Below are positions 44,729-55,171 of a DNA stretch of 64,000 bases, one piece after another. Position numbers and translations under genes: made by a program. Every line of letters starts with the position of its first letter. Positions within the stretch are counted from its first letter, which is position 1. The DNA is from Kordiimonas aquimaris (GTDB lineage Bacteria; Pseudomonadota; Alphaproteobacteria; Sphingomonadales; Kordiimonadaceae). Under the pieces are notes generated by a model. It was not told the DNA's origin. It ran no database searches and worked only from the letters and a program-made list of their open reading frames with translations. The stretch spans positions 473,867-537,866 of the forward strand of contig NZ_JAOBPO010000003.1 in assembly GCF_025574485.1 (NCBI RefSeq). The letters run 5' to 3'.

Positions 44729-45648
44729 TAGCAAACGCCGACATAACAAACCTGGTAAGACACAAACTGATTTGGCAGCGCGCCTTGAGAAATTTTGGCC
44801 GCAACAATGCCATGGCAGCGGCTGGAAATATGGCATTCCTGACAATGCTGTCCCTGTTTCCTTCAATAATCTTTCTTGTTGCTCTCTCTGGTTTTGTAGG
44901 CCAGACGGAACGCGGAATTGAGGCAATAAACTTTATGTTCGAAGTTCTGCCGCCTGAAGTTTCAGGCGTCATCAAAGCCCCAATACAAGGCATTATTCGT
45001 AACACTGGTGCCAGTATACTCACCAGTTCAATCCTGTTTGCTTTATGGACAGCAGCGGTTGGTGTCGAGGCGTCAAGAGATGTCTTGATCAAAGCTTTTG
45101 GCCGCCGTCATGCACGTGCAATGTGGATCAGGCGCCTTGAAAGTCTTGCCGTAGTAGTGATTGGCGCCGCCTCTGTCATTGCGGCCATGTCTATATTGGT
45201 AATTGGTCCTGCAATTCTTGAGGCTATTTCAACACATGCGCCAGAGATGGTATCTTCCGGGTTCGATCAAATATGGAACTATTTGCGGCTTTTGGTTAGC
45301 CCGTTAATTTTGCTGCTTGGGTTATATGCAGTATATTTTTCGCTAACGCCTCGGCGCGTTAAAAAGCCATATCGTTTGCCTGGTACCGTGTTTTGCCTGT
45401 TGGTGTTGATTTCAACCGCGAAAGGCCTTTCTGTTTACCTGAAGTACGTAGATAACTATGATTTAACCTATGGCTCGCTGGCAGGTGTTGTCATTCTGCA
45501 GCTGTTTTGCTTCTTGGTGAGCATTGGGTTTGTTATGGGCGCTGAGCTAAACGCTGCTTATACTGCAACCGACAAACAAATTGCCCGTATTGAGCGGGCT
45601 CTCAAAGAGGACGATCAGCAAAACGACGACAAAACACCTACTAGTTAA
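44725..45648 (+). CDS. yihY: YihY/BrkB-family inner membrane protein
   Basis: This 307-residue protein has six membrane helices and the YihY/UPF0761 family sequence, including AAAGNMAFLTMLSLFPSIIFLVAL and the VSIGFVMGAELNAAY end. The start is TTG, overlapping the stop of the J-domain gene by three bases, so the two are coupled. The name BrkB reflects an old serum-resistance annotation in Bordetella; the true role in most bacteria is unclear and no virulence function is implied. Confidence 0.88.
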   Translation: MIANADITNLVRHKLIWQRALRNFGRNNAMAAAGNMAFLTMLSLFPSIIFLVALSGFVGQTERGIEAINFMFEVLPPEVSGVIKAPIQGIIRNTGASILTSSILFALWTAAVGVEASRDVLIKAFGRRHARAMWIRRLESLAVVVIGAASVIAAMSILVIGPAILEAISTHAPEMVSSGFDQIWNYLRLLVSPLILLLGLYAVYFSLTPRRVKKPYRLPGTVFCLLVLISTAKGLSVYLKYVDNYDLTYGSLAGVVILQLFCFLVSIGFVMGAELNAAYTATDKQIARIERALKEDDQQNDDKTPTS

Positions 45649-45653
45649 GATAA

Positions 45654-45681
45654 TTGACGCAGCGTAAACAAACTGTAGGAT
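45654..45681 (+). promoter_or_regulatory. Candidate promoter for fabI
   Basis: TTGACG (45654-45659) and TAGGAT (45676-45681) lie 16 bp apart, in the only sizeable gap before fabI-aroC, giving a leader of about 50 bases. The -35 hexamer matches the sigma70 consensus well, the -10 only partly. Confidence 0.4.
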
Positions 45682-45737
45682 GCGCCGCTTGTGCGCCAAG
45701 ATGATACACATAATAAAATGAGATTAAGGGGTTAGGC

Positions 45738-46553
45738 ATGACAAAACTTATGGAAGGTAAGCGCGGCCTTATAATGGGCGTTGCTAATGACCGCTCTATG
45801 GCTTGGGGTATTGCTCAAGCATGTGCTGAGCACGGAGCCGAGCTTGCATTCACATACCAAGGTGATGCTTTAAAAAAGCGTGTTGAGCCATTAGCGAGCT
45901 CACTAGGGTCAGACTTTGTAGAACCTTGCGATGTTTCAAGCGAAGAGTCGATGGACGCTATGTTTGAAAAACTGCAAGCCAAATGGGATACACTCGATTT
46001 CTTCGTTCACGCCATTGGATACTCTGACAAAAGCGAACTTAAAGGTCGGTACATTGATACCACCATGAGTAATTTCCTGATGACAATGAATATTTCAGCA
46101 TACAGTTTCGTCGCAGTCGGCCAGCGCGCAGAGAAGATGATGACCAATGGCGGCAGCATGCTGACATTAAGCTATTATGGCTCCGAAAAGGTTGTGCCCC
46201 GCTACAATGTGATGGGCGTTGCCAAAGCTGCGCTGGAGGCCAGCACACGCTATATGGCGCGCGACTTGGGCGAGAAAAACATCCGGGTCAACACTATTTC
46301 CGCAGGCCCTATGAAGACACTGGCAGCATCTGGAGTTGGCGATTTCCGTACACTACTGAAGTATAATGAAAAGAACGCCCCCCTTAAACGGAACATCACA
46401 CTTGATGATGTTGCTGGCGCAGGTCTTTACTTACTTTCAGATCTGTCTTCAGGCGTAACCGCCGAAACGCATTATGTTGACGCTGGGTTCAACTCAACTT
46501 GTATGCCAACAGATGACGAGTCGATGCGGCTGTTTGTATCTGGCCAAGATTAG
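45738..46553 (+). CDS. fabI: Enoyl-ACP reductase (FabI type)
   Basis: This 271-residue NADH-dependent enoyl-ACP reductase performs the last step of each fatty acid elongation cycle. It has the FabI nucleotide motif GVANDRSMAWGIAQA near residue 15, the AIGYSDKSELKG loop near 95, and the catalytic Tyr and Lys in SYYGSEKVVPRYNVMGVAKAAL. RNTIDL-type loop residues around TLAASGVGDF are conserved. It is followed by aroC after 15 bp, a pairing common in alphaproteobacteria. Confidence 0.96.
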   Translation: MTKLMEGKRGLIMGVANDRSMAWGIAQACAEHGAELAFTYQGDALKKRVEPLASSLGSDFVEPCDVSSEESMDAMFEKLQAKWDTLDFFVHAIGYSDKSELKGRYIDTTMSNFLMTMNISAYSFVAVGQRAEKMMTNGGSMLTLSYYGSEKVVPRYNVMGVAKAALEASTRYMARDLGEKNIRVNTISAGPMKTLAASGVGDFRTLLKYNEKNAPLKRNITLDDVAGAGLYLLSDLSSGVTAETHYVDAGFNSTCMPTDDESMRLFVSGQD

Positions 46554-46568
46554 GCATAGGATTAACGC

Positions 46569-47639
46569 ATGTCATACAATACGTTTGGACGCTTATTTCG
46601 GTTCACCACATGGGGTGAAAGCCACGGCCCTGCCATTGGCTGCACACTAGACGGCGTGCCGCCCCGTATTGAGTTGACAGAAAGTGATATTCAAACGTTT
46701 CTTGATGAACGCAGACCCGGACAATCCAAATATACAACGCAGCGCCGCGAACCTGACACAGTGAAGATTTTGTCAGGCGTTTTCGAAGGGCAAACAACGG
46801 GTACGCCGATACAGTTAATGATTGAAAATGTCGATCAACGATCAAAAGACTATGGCAACATCGCCCAGTCCTACCGTCCCGGGCATGCAGACTACACATA
46901 TGACGCTAAATACGGCATTCGCGATTATCGCGGCGGCGGGCGCTCAAGCGCTCGTGAAACAGCATCACGTGTTGCCGCCGGTGCAATTGCCCGCAAAGTT
47001 CTAGGCGAAGGAATTAAAATTCGCGCCAGCATGGTCCAAATGGGTGAACATATGATAGACTGGACCCGTTTCAGCTGGGATGAAGTCAAGCAAAACCCTT
47101 TCTTTTGCCCTGACCCTATTGCAGCGGATGAATGGGCATCAGAGCTCGATAAAATCCGTAAGGCTGGCAGTTCGATAGGCGCCGTAATCGAAGTTGTTGC
47201 GGAAGGCGTTCCTGCCGGATGGGGCGCGCCTGTATACGGCAAACTGGATGCTGACCTGGCAACAGCACTCATGAGCATCAATGCCGCCAAAGGTGTTGAA
47301 ATTGGCGCCGGCATGGCAAGCGCCGCACTTACCGGTGAAGAAAACGCAGACCAGATGCGCCCCGGCGATGATGGCCCTGTATTTCTATCAAATAACGCGG
47401 GCGGTATTCTCGGCGGCATTTCGACAGGTCAGCCTGTTGTTGCTCGTTTTGCAGTAAAGCCAACCAGCTCCATTCTGACACCGCGCCAAAGTGTGACCAG
47501 TGACGGCGAAGCGACAAATGTTTCAACAAAAGGCCGCCATGACCCGTGTGTTGGTATTCGTGCAGTTCCAATCGCTGAAGCAATGATGGCTGTTGTACTG
47601 GCTGACCATATGATGATGCACCGCGCTCAATGTGGTTGA
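46569..47639 (+). CDS. aroC: Chorismate synthase
   Basis: This 356-residue enzyme makes chorismate from EPSP with reduced FMN. The N-terminal [16 protein letters not shown], the middle [17 protein letters not shown] and the C-terminal [18 protein letters not shown] signatures are all present. It follows fabI by 15 bp and is probably cotranscribed, linking aromatic biosynthesis with a lipid gene by position only. Confidence 0.97.
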   Translation: MSYNTFGRLFRFTTWGESHGPAIGCTLDGVPPRIELTESDIQTFLDERRPGQSKYTTQRREPDTVKILSGVFEGQTTGTPIQLMIENVDQRSKDYGNIAQSYRPGHADYTYDAKYGIRDYRGGGRSSARETASRVAAGAIARKVLGEGIKIRASMVQMGEHMIDWTRFSWDEVKQNPFFCPDPIAADEWASELDKIRKAGSSIGAVIEVVAEGVPAGWGAPVYGKLDADLATALMSINAAKGVEIGAGMASAALTGEENADQMRPGDDGPVFLSNNAGGILGGISTGQPVVARFAVKPTSSILTPRQSVTSDGEATNVSTKGRHDPCVGIRAVPIAEAMMAVVLADHMMMHRAQCG

Positions 47640-47701
47640 ACAAATCATAGAGAGACGCCTGTTGCAGTGGTCTAGATAGAAAAGCTAAGTAGGAGTGTTA
47701 C

Positions 47702-48661
47702 ATGCTCAAGTGGCTTAAATATGTTGGCGGCATTGCCTTGCTTTTACTGGCTTTGCTTATATACAAAAACTGGGCTTCGGATATTCCCCATCATGTACTC
47801 GCTCAGAAGTATGCAACCGGTGCATCCGATTTCATAACCCTGCCATCCGGTGCCACCGCTCACTACCGCATACAGGGGAACCCTGAGGGCGAACCACTTG
47901 TATTACTGCATGGATCCAATTCATCACTGCACACGTGGGAGCCTTGGGTCAACAATCTGAAAGACACATTCTTCATTGTTACTGTAGACCTGCCCGGCCA
48001 CGGCCTCACAGGCCCAATAGAAAGCGAAGACTACACGTATAATAGCATGATTTTGTTTATTAAAGAATTCATGCAATCAATTGAAATAAATAAGTTTTCT
48101 CTTGGCGGAAATAGCATGGGCGGTGGTATTGCGCTAGCTTATGCATTGCAATACCCTGGTGACGTAACATCGCTTGTTCTTGTAGATGCAGCAGGCGTAA
48201 AAGTGCCTCTTGAAGCTGCTAAAAAAGTTGACCGCCCCATTGCATTTGAACTAGCCGGACGATGGTACAGTGACTGGATTATTGAGAACATCACTCCAAG
48301 GTCACTGGCTTCCGAAGGTTTGAAGAAAAGTGTCAGTGTTAAGGAAATCATCACAGAAGATATGGTTGACCGTTATTGGGAACTCGTACGTCACCCTGGA
48401 AACAGGCACGCCACAGGTCTAAGGTTTGCGTGGTATCGCAATAATGCCAGTCATAGCCTCGCAGTTGAAAACATAACGCAACCAACGCTTATTTTATGGG
48501 GTGAAGACGATAGCCTTATTCCGGTAGAGTCTGGTATCAAAATGGACAGATTAATACCGAATAGTAAGCTTCTAACATTTAAGAATGTTGGTCACCTGCC
48601 GATGGAGGAAGCCCCGGAAGAAACAGCTAATGCCGTCAGGGCATTTTTAAATGCTCAATAG
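47702..48661 (+). CDS. Membrane-anchored alpha/beta hydrolase
   Basis: This 319-residue alpha/beta hydrolase begins with one membrane helix (about residues 7-23), so its catalytic domain is probably anchored facing the periplasm. The triad positions are clear: Ser in LGGNSMGGG (about residue 142), Asp in WGEDDSLIP (about 270) and His in VGHLPMEEAP (about 300). The HGSNSS oxyanion region is near residue 78. It has a TAGGAG ribosome site and stands alone, converging on the RNA methyltransferase gene. Esterase or lipase activity is likely; substrate unknown. Confidence 0.88.
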   Translation: MLKWLKYVGGIALLLLALLIYKNWASDIPHHVLAQKYATGASDFITLPSGATAHYRIQGNPEGEPLVLLHGSNSSLHTWEPWVNNLKDTFFIVTVDLPGHGLTGPIESEDYTYNSMILFIKEFMQSIEINKFSLGGNSMGGGIALAYALQYPGDVTSLVLVDAAGVKVPLEAAKKVDRPIAFELAGRWYSDWIIENITPRSLASEGLKKSVSVKEIITEDMVDRYWELVRHPGNRHATGLRFAWYRNNASHSLAVENITQPTLILWGEDDSLIPVESGIKMDRLIPNSKLLTFKNVGHLPMEEAPEETANAVRAFLNAQ

Positions 48662-48670
48662 CCCGCTTTC

Positions 48671-49951
48671 CTAACCACATTTGGTGAATACCGCGACCAG
48701 TTCAAGGTGTGATGACCAAAGGAATTGATCAACTGGCAGCACGCTATCTAACCTGTAACCGCCATCAACCAAGATACGAGCATCACGTGCAAAGGTATTT
48801 GGGTTACATGACACAGCAACAATCCGTTTAACGCTAGATGTTGCTAATGTACGCATCTGTTCAATGGCACCTGCCCTTGGTGGATCAATCACAACGGCAT
48901 CAAACCCTGTAAGCTCTGTGGTCGTCATGGGACGACGAAACAAATCACGGTGCTTTGTCACAATTTGCTTCAGCTTGGGCCCTATGCGCTGCGCATTGTT
49001 ACGCGCAAGTTCAAGACTGCTTAAAGCAGCTTTTGCACCCTCGATTGCTAAAACTTGATGGTTGTGCGCCAGCGGGAAAGTAAAAGTCCCAAGACCACAA
49101 AAAAGATCGGCTACCCGCCTGTATCCATCACAAGCAGAAACAACAGCATCAACAAGTGCTTTTTCACCCTCCAGCGTTGCTTGTACAAAAGCAGCTGGCG
49201 GTATTGTTACTTTCACTCTGTCAAAGTTCATGATCGGTTCGCGCCGGATAGCAACGGGGTCTAGAAAGCTCTCATTCTGCCAGTGAAGCGCCGCAAGATC
49301 ATGCGTTTCAGCAAACCTTACCAAGCTTTCGCGCGCATCAAGATCAAGTTCCGCAACGCCTTCGATCAACATATCAAGACCAGATGCTGTCTCCGTTATA
49401 TGTAATGTAGCCAAACCACGCTGAGGCAAAAGCTTGTGCAAGAGCACGCGCAAATCAGGTAATAACTGCATAATACCGGATCGCGTAATAGGGCATTCTA
49501 CGACATGAACAATTCGGTGGCTTTGCTTTTGTGTAAAACCAATTACTACGCCTGATGCAGTGTTCAGTGCCTTAAAGGCAACGCGCCGCCTAGACCGAGA
49601 ACCTGTTACAACAGGCTCAAGAATATTTATGCCCTCAAATCCATGCTGACCAAGAGAGCGCACAAGGCGTTCTTTGCTCCAGTTTATGTAAAAACCATCA
49701 CCGAGATGCTGTAATTGGCAACCACCACACGCGCCGAAGTGCTGACATTCAGGTTTGCGGCGATCTGCAGACGGAGAATCAATACTCGCCAGCACAGCGT
49801 TAACAGCACCGCGTTTGCGCTCAGCGACCTCCACAGTTACCTTATCGCCCGTTACCGTCATGGGGACATACACAGGCATGCCTTCATGCGTACCAACACC
49901 GTCACCTTGGGCACCAACACTCTCAATAGTCAGTTTGAGTGTTTCAGTCAT
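48671..49951 (-). CDS. RlmD/RumA-family RNA uracil-5 methyltransferase
   Basis: This 426-residue protein has an N-terminal TRAM domain, an iron-sulfur cysteine set (CQHFGACGGCQ near residue 70 and the Cys of VECPIT near 155), and the SAM domain with VADLFCGLGTFTF near residue 285. The catalytic Cys is in AVSCNPNTFARDA and the DPPRAGA motif is close by. It should make m5U in 23S rRNA (or tRNA). The exact nucleotide cannot be set because RlmC, RlmD and TrmA-like proteins share these motifs. It overlaps the TlyA gene by 8 bp and ends the isoprenoid operon. Confidence 0.9.
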   Translation of the reverse strand: MTETLKLTIESVGAQGDGVGTHEGMPVYVPMTVTGDKVTVEVAERKRGAVNAVLASIDSPSADRRKPECQHFGACGGCQLQHLGDGFYINWSKERLVRSLGQHGFEGINILEPVVTGSRSRRRVAFKALNTASGVVIGFTQKQSHRIVHVVECPITRSGIMQLLPDLRVLLHKLLPQRGLATLHITETASGLDMLIEGVAELDLDARESLVRFAETHDLAALHWQNESFLDPVAIRREPIMNFDRVKVTIPPAAFVQATLEGEKALVDAVVSACDGYRRVADLFCGLGTFTFPLAHNHQVLAIEGAKAALSSLELARNNAQRIGPKLKQIVTKHRDLFRRPMTTTELTGFDAVVIDPPRAGAIEQMRTLATSSVKRIVAVSCNPNTFARDARILVDGGYRLDSVLPVDQFLWSSHLELVAVFTKCG

Positions 49952-50687
49952 TTGCTTTGATTCCGCATATCAAGAATTCAACATTCCCTTCCGGGCCTTT
50001 GATCGGACTTTCGGTTATGCCAATAGCCTGCCATTCAGGTAGCGCATCAAGCCATGCACGCGTGTCTTCACAGACACCTTTGTGCAACATTGGATCGCGG
50101 ACAACACCGCCTTTGCCAACATTCTCCTTGCCAACCTCGAATTGCGGCTTGATCAACGCAGCAAGCACGCCGCCCGGCCTCACAAAACCCAATGCTGCAG
50201 GCAACACTGTTTTAAGTGAGATAAAACTCGCATCACACACAACAATATCAACGGGTTCTGGAATATGTGCAGCGTCCAGATACCGGGCATTTGTCTTTTC
50301 CAGCACAACTACACGGTCGTCATTACGTAGTTTCCAGTCAAGCTGCCCACGTCCCACATCTACTGCATATACTTTTGCTGCACCATGATGCAGTGCAACA
50401 TCAGTAAACCCGCCGGTTGATGCACCAACGTCAATTACCTTTTTTTCAGAAAAGTTAATTTCAAAGTGCTCTATAGCCTTAACAAGCTTCAGACCACCTC
50501 TACTCACCCAAGGGTGATCACGTCCACGCACTTCAAGCGGCATATCATCTTTGATCTGATGCCCAGCTTTTGTAATTTTGGTTTCACCCGAAAAAACCTT
50601 ACCAGCCATAATCAAGGCCTGCGCTTTAGAGCGCGTAGCGACAAGGCCGCGATCAACAAGTGCCACATCTGTGCGAATTTTGGCCAA
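49944..50687 (-). CDS. tlyA: TlyA-family rRNA 2'-O-methyltransferase
   Basis: This 247-residue protein has an N-terminal S4 RNA-binding domain (KIRTDVALVDRGLVATRSKAQALIMAG) and a FtsJ-like methyltransferase domain with KVIDVGASTGGFTDVALHHGA near residue 75. TlyA methylates 16S and 23S rRNA; it was first called a hemolysin but is an RNA enzyme. I choose the TTG at 50687, with GGAG upstream, since the S4 domain starts right there. It lies 38 bp after dxs and overlaps the next gene. Confidence 0.9.
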   Translation of the reverse strand: MAKIRTDVALVDRGLVATRSKAQALIMAGKVFSGETKITKAGHQIKDDMPLEVRGRDHPWVSRGGLKLVKAIEHFEINFSEKKVIDVGASTGGFTDVALHHGAAKVYAVDVGRGQLDWKLRNDDRVVVLEKTNARYLDAAHIPEPVDIVVCDASFISLKTVLPAALGFVRPGGVLAALIKPQFEVGKENVGKGGVVRDPMLHKGVCEDTRAWLDALPEWQAIGITESPIKGPEGNVEFLICGIKAND

Positions 50688-50725
50688 GCTGATCTCCAAA
50701 ACGATATTACGGATCAAAGTAAGGG

Positions 50726-52654
50726 TTAGTTATTGGCAGCCGACTTTTTATAACTGTTATGCCCAAGCGCCTTCAATGCTGCCTCTACGATACCAGAAGC
50801 ATTCAAACCGGCGTCCTCATACATTTTTTCAGGTGCGTCATGGTCAATGAATACATCTGGTAATTTTAGTGCCCGTATTCTCAAATTTCCGTCCAGAATG
50901 CCCTCTTCTGCGCAGTAATCCATCACGTGCGCACCAAACCCGCCAATAGAACCCTCTTCGATCGTAAGGATTAAATCATGGCTTGCAGCAAGATCACGGA
51001 TTAATTTGTGATCAACGGGTTTTGCGAAACGCGCGTCTGCAACAGTAGTAGAAAGACCTTTGGCTTCCAGTTCTTCTGCGGCCTTCAGCGCTTCGCTCAA
51101 ACGTGCACCAAGCGACAGAATAGCAACTTTGGTCCCTTTACGCACAATACGACCTTTACCAATCTCCAGCACTTCACCGTGCTTTGGCATCTCGGCGCCC
51201 GTTCCTTCACCGCGCGGGTACCTTACTGCTGATGGGCGGTCATTGATAGAAACCGCAGTCGCAACCATATGTTTCAATTCGGCTTCATCAGCAGCAGCCA
51301 TAACGACCATGTTAGGCAAGCTGGCCAAATAGGTAATATCAAAACTCCCGGCATGAGTTGGGCCGTCTGCACCAACAAGTCCGGCGCGGTCAATGGCGAA
51401 ACGTACAGGCAGATTTTGCACCGCTACGTCGTGCACAATCTGGTCATATGCACGCTGCAGGAAGGTCGAATAAATCGTTGCGAATGGCTTGTAGCCTTCT
51501 GTTGCAAGACCTGCGGCGAATGTAACAGCATGCTGTTCCGCAATGCCAACGTCAAAACATCTATCAGGAAAGGCTTTCTCGAATTTATTAAGCCCGGTTC
51601 CAGATGGCATCGCAGCCGTTATAGCCACAACTTTGTCGTCACGTTCAGCTTCGTCGATCAGAGCTTCCGCAAATACGTTGGTATAAGTTGGCGCTTTGGG
51701 TGCTGATTTCGAACGCTCACCTGTTACCAGGTTAAATTTAGGAACAGCGTGGTATTTTTCTTCATTTGGTTCTGCAAACGGATGGCCTTTACCTTTTTCC
51801 GTCACGACATGAACCAACATGGGTCCATCAACCGCATCGCGCACATTTTCCAGTACCGGCAGCAGATGGTCCATATTATGCCCGTCAATGGGCCCAACAT
51901 AGTAAAAACCAAGCTCATCAAACAATGTACCGCCACCAGCAGCCATACCGCGCGCCGTTTCTTCAGCCAGACGTGCACGGTCAGCCAAAGGTTTTGGCAG
52001 CATCTCCAGGATTTTCTTACCAAATCCACGCAAACTCAAAAATGTCTCAGAGCTAATAATTTTAGCAAGATATGCACTAAGTGCACCAACAGCTGGTGCA
52101 ATCGACATATCATTATCATTCAGAATAACGATTAAACGGTTTCCAGCCTGCTCAGCATTATTCATTGCCTCGTAAGCCATGCCTGCACTCATGGCACCGT
52201 CACCGATAACCGCGATGGCGCGTCCAGGCTTGTTATCGAGCTTATTGGCAACCGCCATACCAAGCGCTGCACTTATTGACGTGGACGAATGACCAGCACC
52301 AAATGGGTCATACTCACTTTCACCGCGTTTCGTAAATGGTGAAAGCCCGCCACCTTGGCGAATACTGCGGATACCATCACGCCGACCCGTCAGGATTTTG
52401 TGTGGATACGCTTGGTGGCCTACATCCCATATCAAGCGATCATCTGGCGTGTTAAACACGTAGTGGAGTGCCACTGTCAGCTCGACAACACCTAACCCAG
52501 CCCCAAAATGCCCACCAGATGTTGATGCTGCATCAATGACTTCTGCACGCAATTGATCCGCAACAGCGCGCAAGTCTTCCTTGGGAAGTTGACGCAGGTC
52601 TTTTGGCGTATGGATTTTATCCAGCAAATCAGTGTTTGGACGTTTTGTCACCAC
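50726..52654 (-). CDS. dxs: 1-deoxy-D-xylulose-5-phosphate synthase
   Basis: This 642-residue thiamine diphosphate enzyme joins pyruvate and glyceraldehyde 3-phosphate in the first step of the MEP isoprenoid pathway. Conserved stretches are [21 protein letters not shown] near residue 45, the thiamine [18 protein letters not shown] near 150, and the C-terminal [28 protein letters not shown] region. It follows ispA by 58 bp, so precursor and prenyl chain synthesis are coordinated. Confidence 0.97.
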   Translation of the reverse strand: MVTKRPNTDLLDKIHTPKDLRQLPKEDLRAVADQLRAEVIDAASTSGGHFGAGLGVVELTVALHYVFNTPDDRLIWDVGHQAYPHKILTGRRDGIRSIRQGGGLSPFTKRGESEYDPFGAGHSSTSISAALGMAVANKLDNKPGRAIAVIGDGAMSAGMAYEAMNNAEQAGNRLIVILNDNDMSIAPAVGALSAYLAKIISSETFLSLRGFGKKILEMLPKPLADRARLAEETARGMAAGGGTLFDELGFYYVGPIDGHNMDHLLPVLENVRDAVDGPMLVHVVTEKGKGHPFAEPNEEKYHAVPKFNLVTGERSKSAPKAPTYTNVFAEALIDEAERDDKVVAITAAMPSGTGLNKFEKAFPDRCFDVGIAEQHAVTFAAGLATEGYKPFATIYSTFLQRAYDQIVHDVAVQNLPVRFAIDRAGLVGADGPTHAGSFDITYLASLPNMVVMAAADEAELKHMVATAVSINDRPSAVRYPRGEGTGAEMPKHGEVLEIGKGRIVRKGTKVAILSLGARLSEALKAAEELEAKGLSTTVADARFAKPVDHKLIRDLAASHDLILTIEEGSIGGFGAHVMDYCAEEGILDGNLRIRALKLPDVFIDHDAPEKMYEDAGLNASGIVEAALKALGHNSYKKSAANN

Positions 52655-52712
52655 ATGTCCTTTTCAAGACCCCTATAAGCCTTTGTCTTCGCACATTATT
52701 CACCATATGTCA

Positions 52713-53615
52713 TTATGTGCGACGAAAAATAGCAAAATGCGCTACTGCACGCAAAAGCGACGCTTTATCGTCGAATTCTGACAAATGTTCAATAGCTTGA
52801 TCAGCTAATATAGATGCCTGTTTACGTGCGCGCTCAATCCCCATGATGCCAACAAGTGTTGCTTTGCCAGCATCTGCATCTTTTTGCGTTGCCTTGCCAA
52901 CAACATCAGGGTCACCCTCCACGTCAAGAAGATCGTCTGCAATTTGAAAGGCTAGGCCAAGGTCACGAGCATACCCCTGCAATGACGACAATACGTTTGG
53001 TGCAGCATGGCCAAGCACAGCGCCAGCCTCAACAGAAAAGCTGATTAACGCGCCAGTTTTCATTTGTTGTAATCGGTATATTTCGGCTTCCTCTAGCGTT
53101 CGGTCCGCAGCACTCAAATCAATCATTTGACCACCAACCATGCCGTGATGCCCTGAAGCACGTGCAAGCTTACGCACTAATGACAAACGCACATTCGGAT
53201 CAGCGTGTGTTGCTTCATCGCTTAAAATATCGAATGCAAGAGTGAGCAACGCATCGCCAGCAAGAATAGCCGTGGCTTCATCAAACGCTTTGTGTGCAGT
53301 AGGCTTGCCGCGACGAAAATCATCATCATCCATCGCTGGCAGGTCATCATGAATAAGCGAATAGCAATGCACACATTCAATTGCTGCAGCCACACGCAAG
53401 GCTTGCTCGCGGTTCACATCAAACAACGCAGCACTTGCAAGCACAAGAAATGGGCGAAGACGCTTGCCACCAGCAAAAAAGGAGTATCGCATAGCCTCAA
53501 CCACGCGCGCCTCAGGGCCAGTCGGCATCGCCAATATAGGCTCAATCACCCGCTCAACAGCTTTAGAGGTCGCAGCAAGTGCGCTTTTTAGTGCATCATT
53601 GTTAAAATCAGACAC
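52713..53615 (-). CDS. ispA: Farnesyl diphosphate synthase
   Basis: This 300-residue short-chain polyprenyl synthase has the first aspartate-rich motif LIHDDLPAMDDDDFRRGKPT near residue 90 and the second DDLLDVEGD near 220. The two residues between the first Asp pair and the following Asps (DDxxxxDDD) match bacterial farnesyl or geranyl synthases. I use the GTG at 53615, six bases after the xseB stop; a TTG twelve codons earlier would overlap xseB. It lies between xseB and dxs in one unit. Confidence 0.94.
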   Translation of the reverse strand: MSDFNNDALKSALAATSKAVERVIEPILAMPTGPEARVVEAMRYSFFAGGKRLRPFLVLASAALFDVNREQALRVAAAIECVHCYSLIHDDLPAMDDDDFRRGKPTAHKAFDEATAILAGDALLTLAFDILSDEATHADPNVRLSLVRKLARASGHHGMVGGQMIDLSAADRTLEEAEIYRLQQMKTGALISFSVEAGAVLGHAAPNVLSSLQGYARDLGLAFQIADDLLDVEGDPDVVGKATQKDADAGKATLVGIMGIERARKQASILADQAIEHLSEFDDKASLLRAVAHFAIFRRT

Positions 53616-53619
53616 AGGT

Positions 53620-53877
53620 TTAGTCGTCTGTCTCGAACGCGGTTGTTCCAACCGGTTGTTTTTGCTCGTCCAGTGTAATTTTCTCGATTTTCGCCTGCGC
53701 TCCCGCGAGCAATTTCTCGCAGTGTGCTTTTAGCTGCGTACCACGCGTGTAAAGATCGATGGATTGCTCAAGCGGGGCATTACCTGATTCTAGCTTGGCA
53801 ACCACCTGATCCAATTCAGTCATTGCCTGCTCAAAACTCATGCTTTCCATATCTGATTGGTTACTTGCTTCACTCAT
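53620..53877 (-). CDS. xseB: Exodeoxyribonuclease VII small subunit
   Basis: This 85-residue protein matches the small subunit of exonuclease VII, which acts with XseA on single-stranded DNA. The family sequence MSFEQAMTELDQVVAKLESGNAPLEQSIDLYTRG is clear, with a Glu/Asp-rich tail. I start at ATG 53877 because the nine earlier codons look like non-coding sequence. It is the first gene of the xseB-ispA-dxs-tlyA unit, an arrangement common in proteobacteria. xseA is not in the window. Confidence 0.92.
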   Translation of the reverse strand: MSEASNQSDMESMSFEQAMTELDQVVAKLESGNAPLEQSIDLYTRGTQLKAHCEKLLAGAQAKIEKITLDEQKQPVGTTAFETDD

Positions 53878-53965
53878 GGCATTTTGCCCATACCTAATAA
53901 TCAATGTTTGACACGTGCGTTATATAATCAGCCACAACAGTCATGGCAAAGACTATTGTCATATT

Positions 53966-55171
53966 TTAGGTATCAAATGTATTCAACCCTCGCATTTTAA
54001 TACCGGAAAGCTTATTAATATCGCTCAATAATTCATTACCTTTGTATGTACCGCAAGCTGTGAACACATACACATCATTCTTCAGTTCACGCTCCATCAA
54101 ACCAAGCGACTCCAACAAATGAATGTGAGCAATAGCTTCGCCCAGTGCCAGATAGAATTCCATACCTTCAATTTTTCGGCGATATAGTGCACGAAAAGTC
54201 TTCACAGTTGTACGCGGTTCCATGCACCATTCATGTAGGCGCCCCAACTTTATAATGTGACTTTTAATAATACCGTCAACCCGCTCGTTTAAACCAAAGA
54301 ATACGCGGCCATGCGATGGAAGCACCAACGGATTACCACCCACTTCCTTCATACGGTCCAGAGTGGATATCCAATGTGCCAGCGGATTTGCCATTGGCTC
54401 ACGCGAGTAAACTGAAACATTGGATGTAATGTGTGGCAGAACCTGATCTCCGGAAATGAAGAGCGGCTCATCAAGACATTGCAGGCAGGCATGCTCAGGA
54501 GAGTGCCCTCGTCCAATAACAACACGCCACTGGCGACCACCAAGCGTAAATTCGCGACCATCTTCCATACGGTGATATTGTTCTGGCAGCTTATGTACGC
54601 CTTTTTTATAATTTCCGTAGCCAGCAGCACGGATTTTATCTTCAAATGATCGATCTACACCGGCTTTAAACAAATGCTGAATTTCACTTTCGGGGTACTC
54701 ACCGAGACCACTCAGCCATAGCGTGTTAGCAAGCAGGTATTCCGCCTGAGTTGTCCAAAAACTTGCATCCCATTTTTCGACCAACCATCCAGCCAAGCCT
54801 AAATGATCAGGATGCATGTGTGTTGCAATAACGCGGCCTATCGGCTTCCCGTCCAGCACACTGTCTTCGATCAACTGCCATGCATCGAAACCATCCTTGC
54901 AGCGCGCACCTGTATCAACAACGCTCCAGCTATCACCTTCGTCAAATAGATAGATATTAATGTGATCAAGTGACCAAGGAAGAGGCACCCGCGCCCATAG
55001 AATTCCGGGCGCAATTGTTATTGTTTGCGCACCATCCGGCACATCATCAGCAAACGGATAAGCAAGACCGTCTTCTTCAACGAGACTAGCGCTTGCACGG
55101 TGGTCAATCGTTTGCCCGTCGGTTACTTCCGTCACGGCATTTTCAGATACTGTCAACTTATGCCCTTTCAA
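53966..55171 (-). CDS. Metallo-beta-lactamase-fold hydrolase
   Basis: This 401-residue MBL-fold protein has the zinc motif ATHMHPDHLGLAGWL near residue 118, later histidines in GRGHSPEHACL (near 220) and LPSHGRVFFG (near 285), so both metals are probably bound. The C-terminal 100 residues resemble the DNA-binding-like extension of LACTB2-type and related hydrolases. It overlaps the downstream end of the large ACAD gene by four bases (ATGA), so these two are coupled. Thioester or ester hydrolysis is possible; no beta-lactamase role is implied. Confidence 0.88.
   Translation of the reverse strand: MKGHKLTVSENAVTEVTDGQTIDHRASASLVEEDGLAYPFADDVPDGAQTITIAPGILWARVPLPWSLDHINIYLFDEGDSWSVVDTGARCKDGFDAWQLIEDSVLDGKPIGRVIATHMHPDHLGLAGWLVEKWDASFWTTQAEYLLANTLWLSGLGEYPESEIQHLFKAGVDRSFEDKIRAAGYGNYKKGVHKLPEQYHRMEDGREFTLGGRQWRVVIGRGHSPEHACLQCLDEPLFISGDQVLPHITSNVSVYSREPMANPLAHWISTLDRMKEVGGNPLVLPSHGRVFFGLNERVDGIIKSHIIKLGRLHEWCMEPRTTVKTFRALYRRKIEGMEFYLALGEAIAHIHLLESLGLMERELKNDVYVFTACGTYKGNELLSDINKLSGIKMRGLNTFDT

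Noticed and set aside
44725-45648. Virulence factor BrkB
   Set aside because: The annotation derives from one Bordetella study; the conserved YihY membrane protein family is widespread in non-pathogens.
49944-50687. Hemolysin TlyA
   Set aside because: The S4 and FtsJ-like domains indicate an rRNA methyltransferase; the hemolysin label is historical.
53966-55171. Beta-lactamase
   Set aside because: Only the fold and zinc motif are shared; there is no signal peptide, and it is coupled to an acyl-CoA dehydrogenase.
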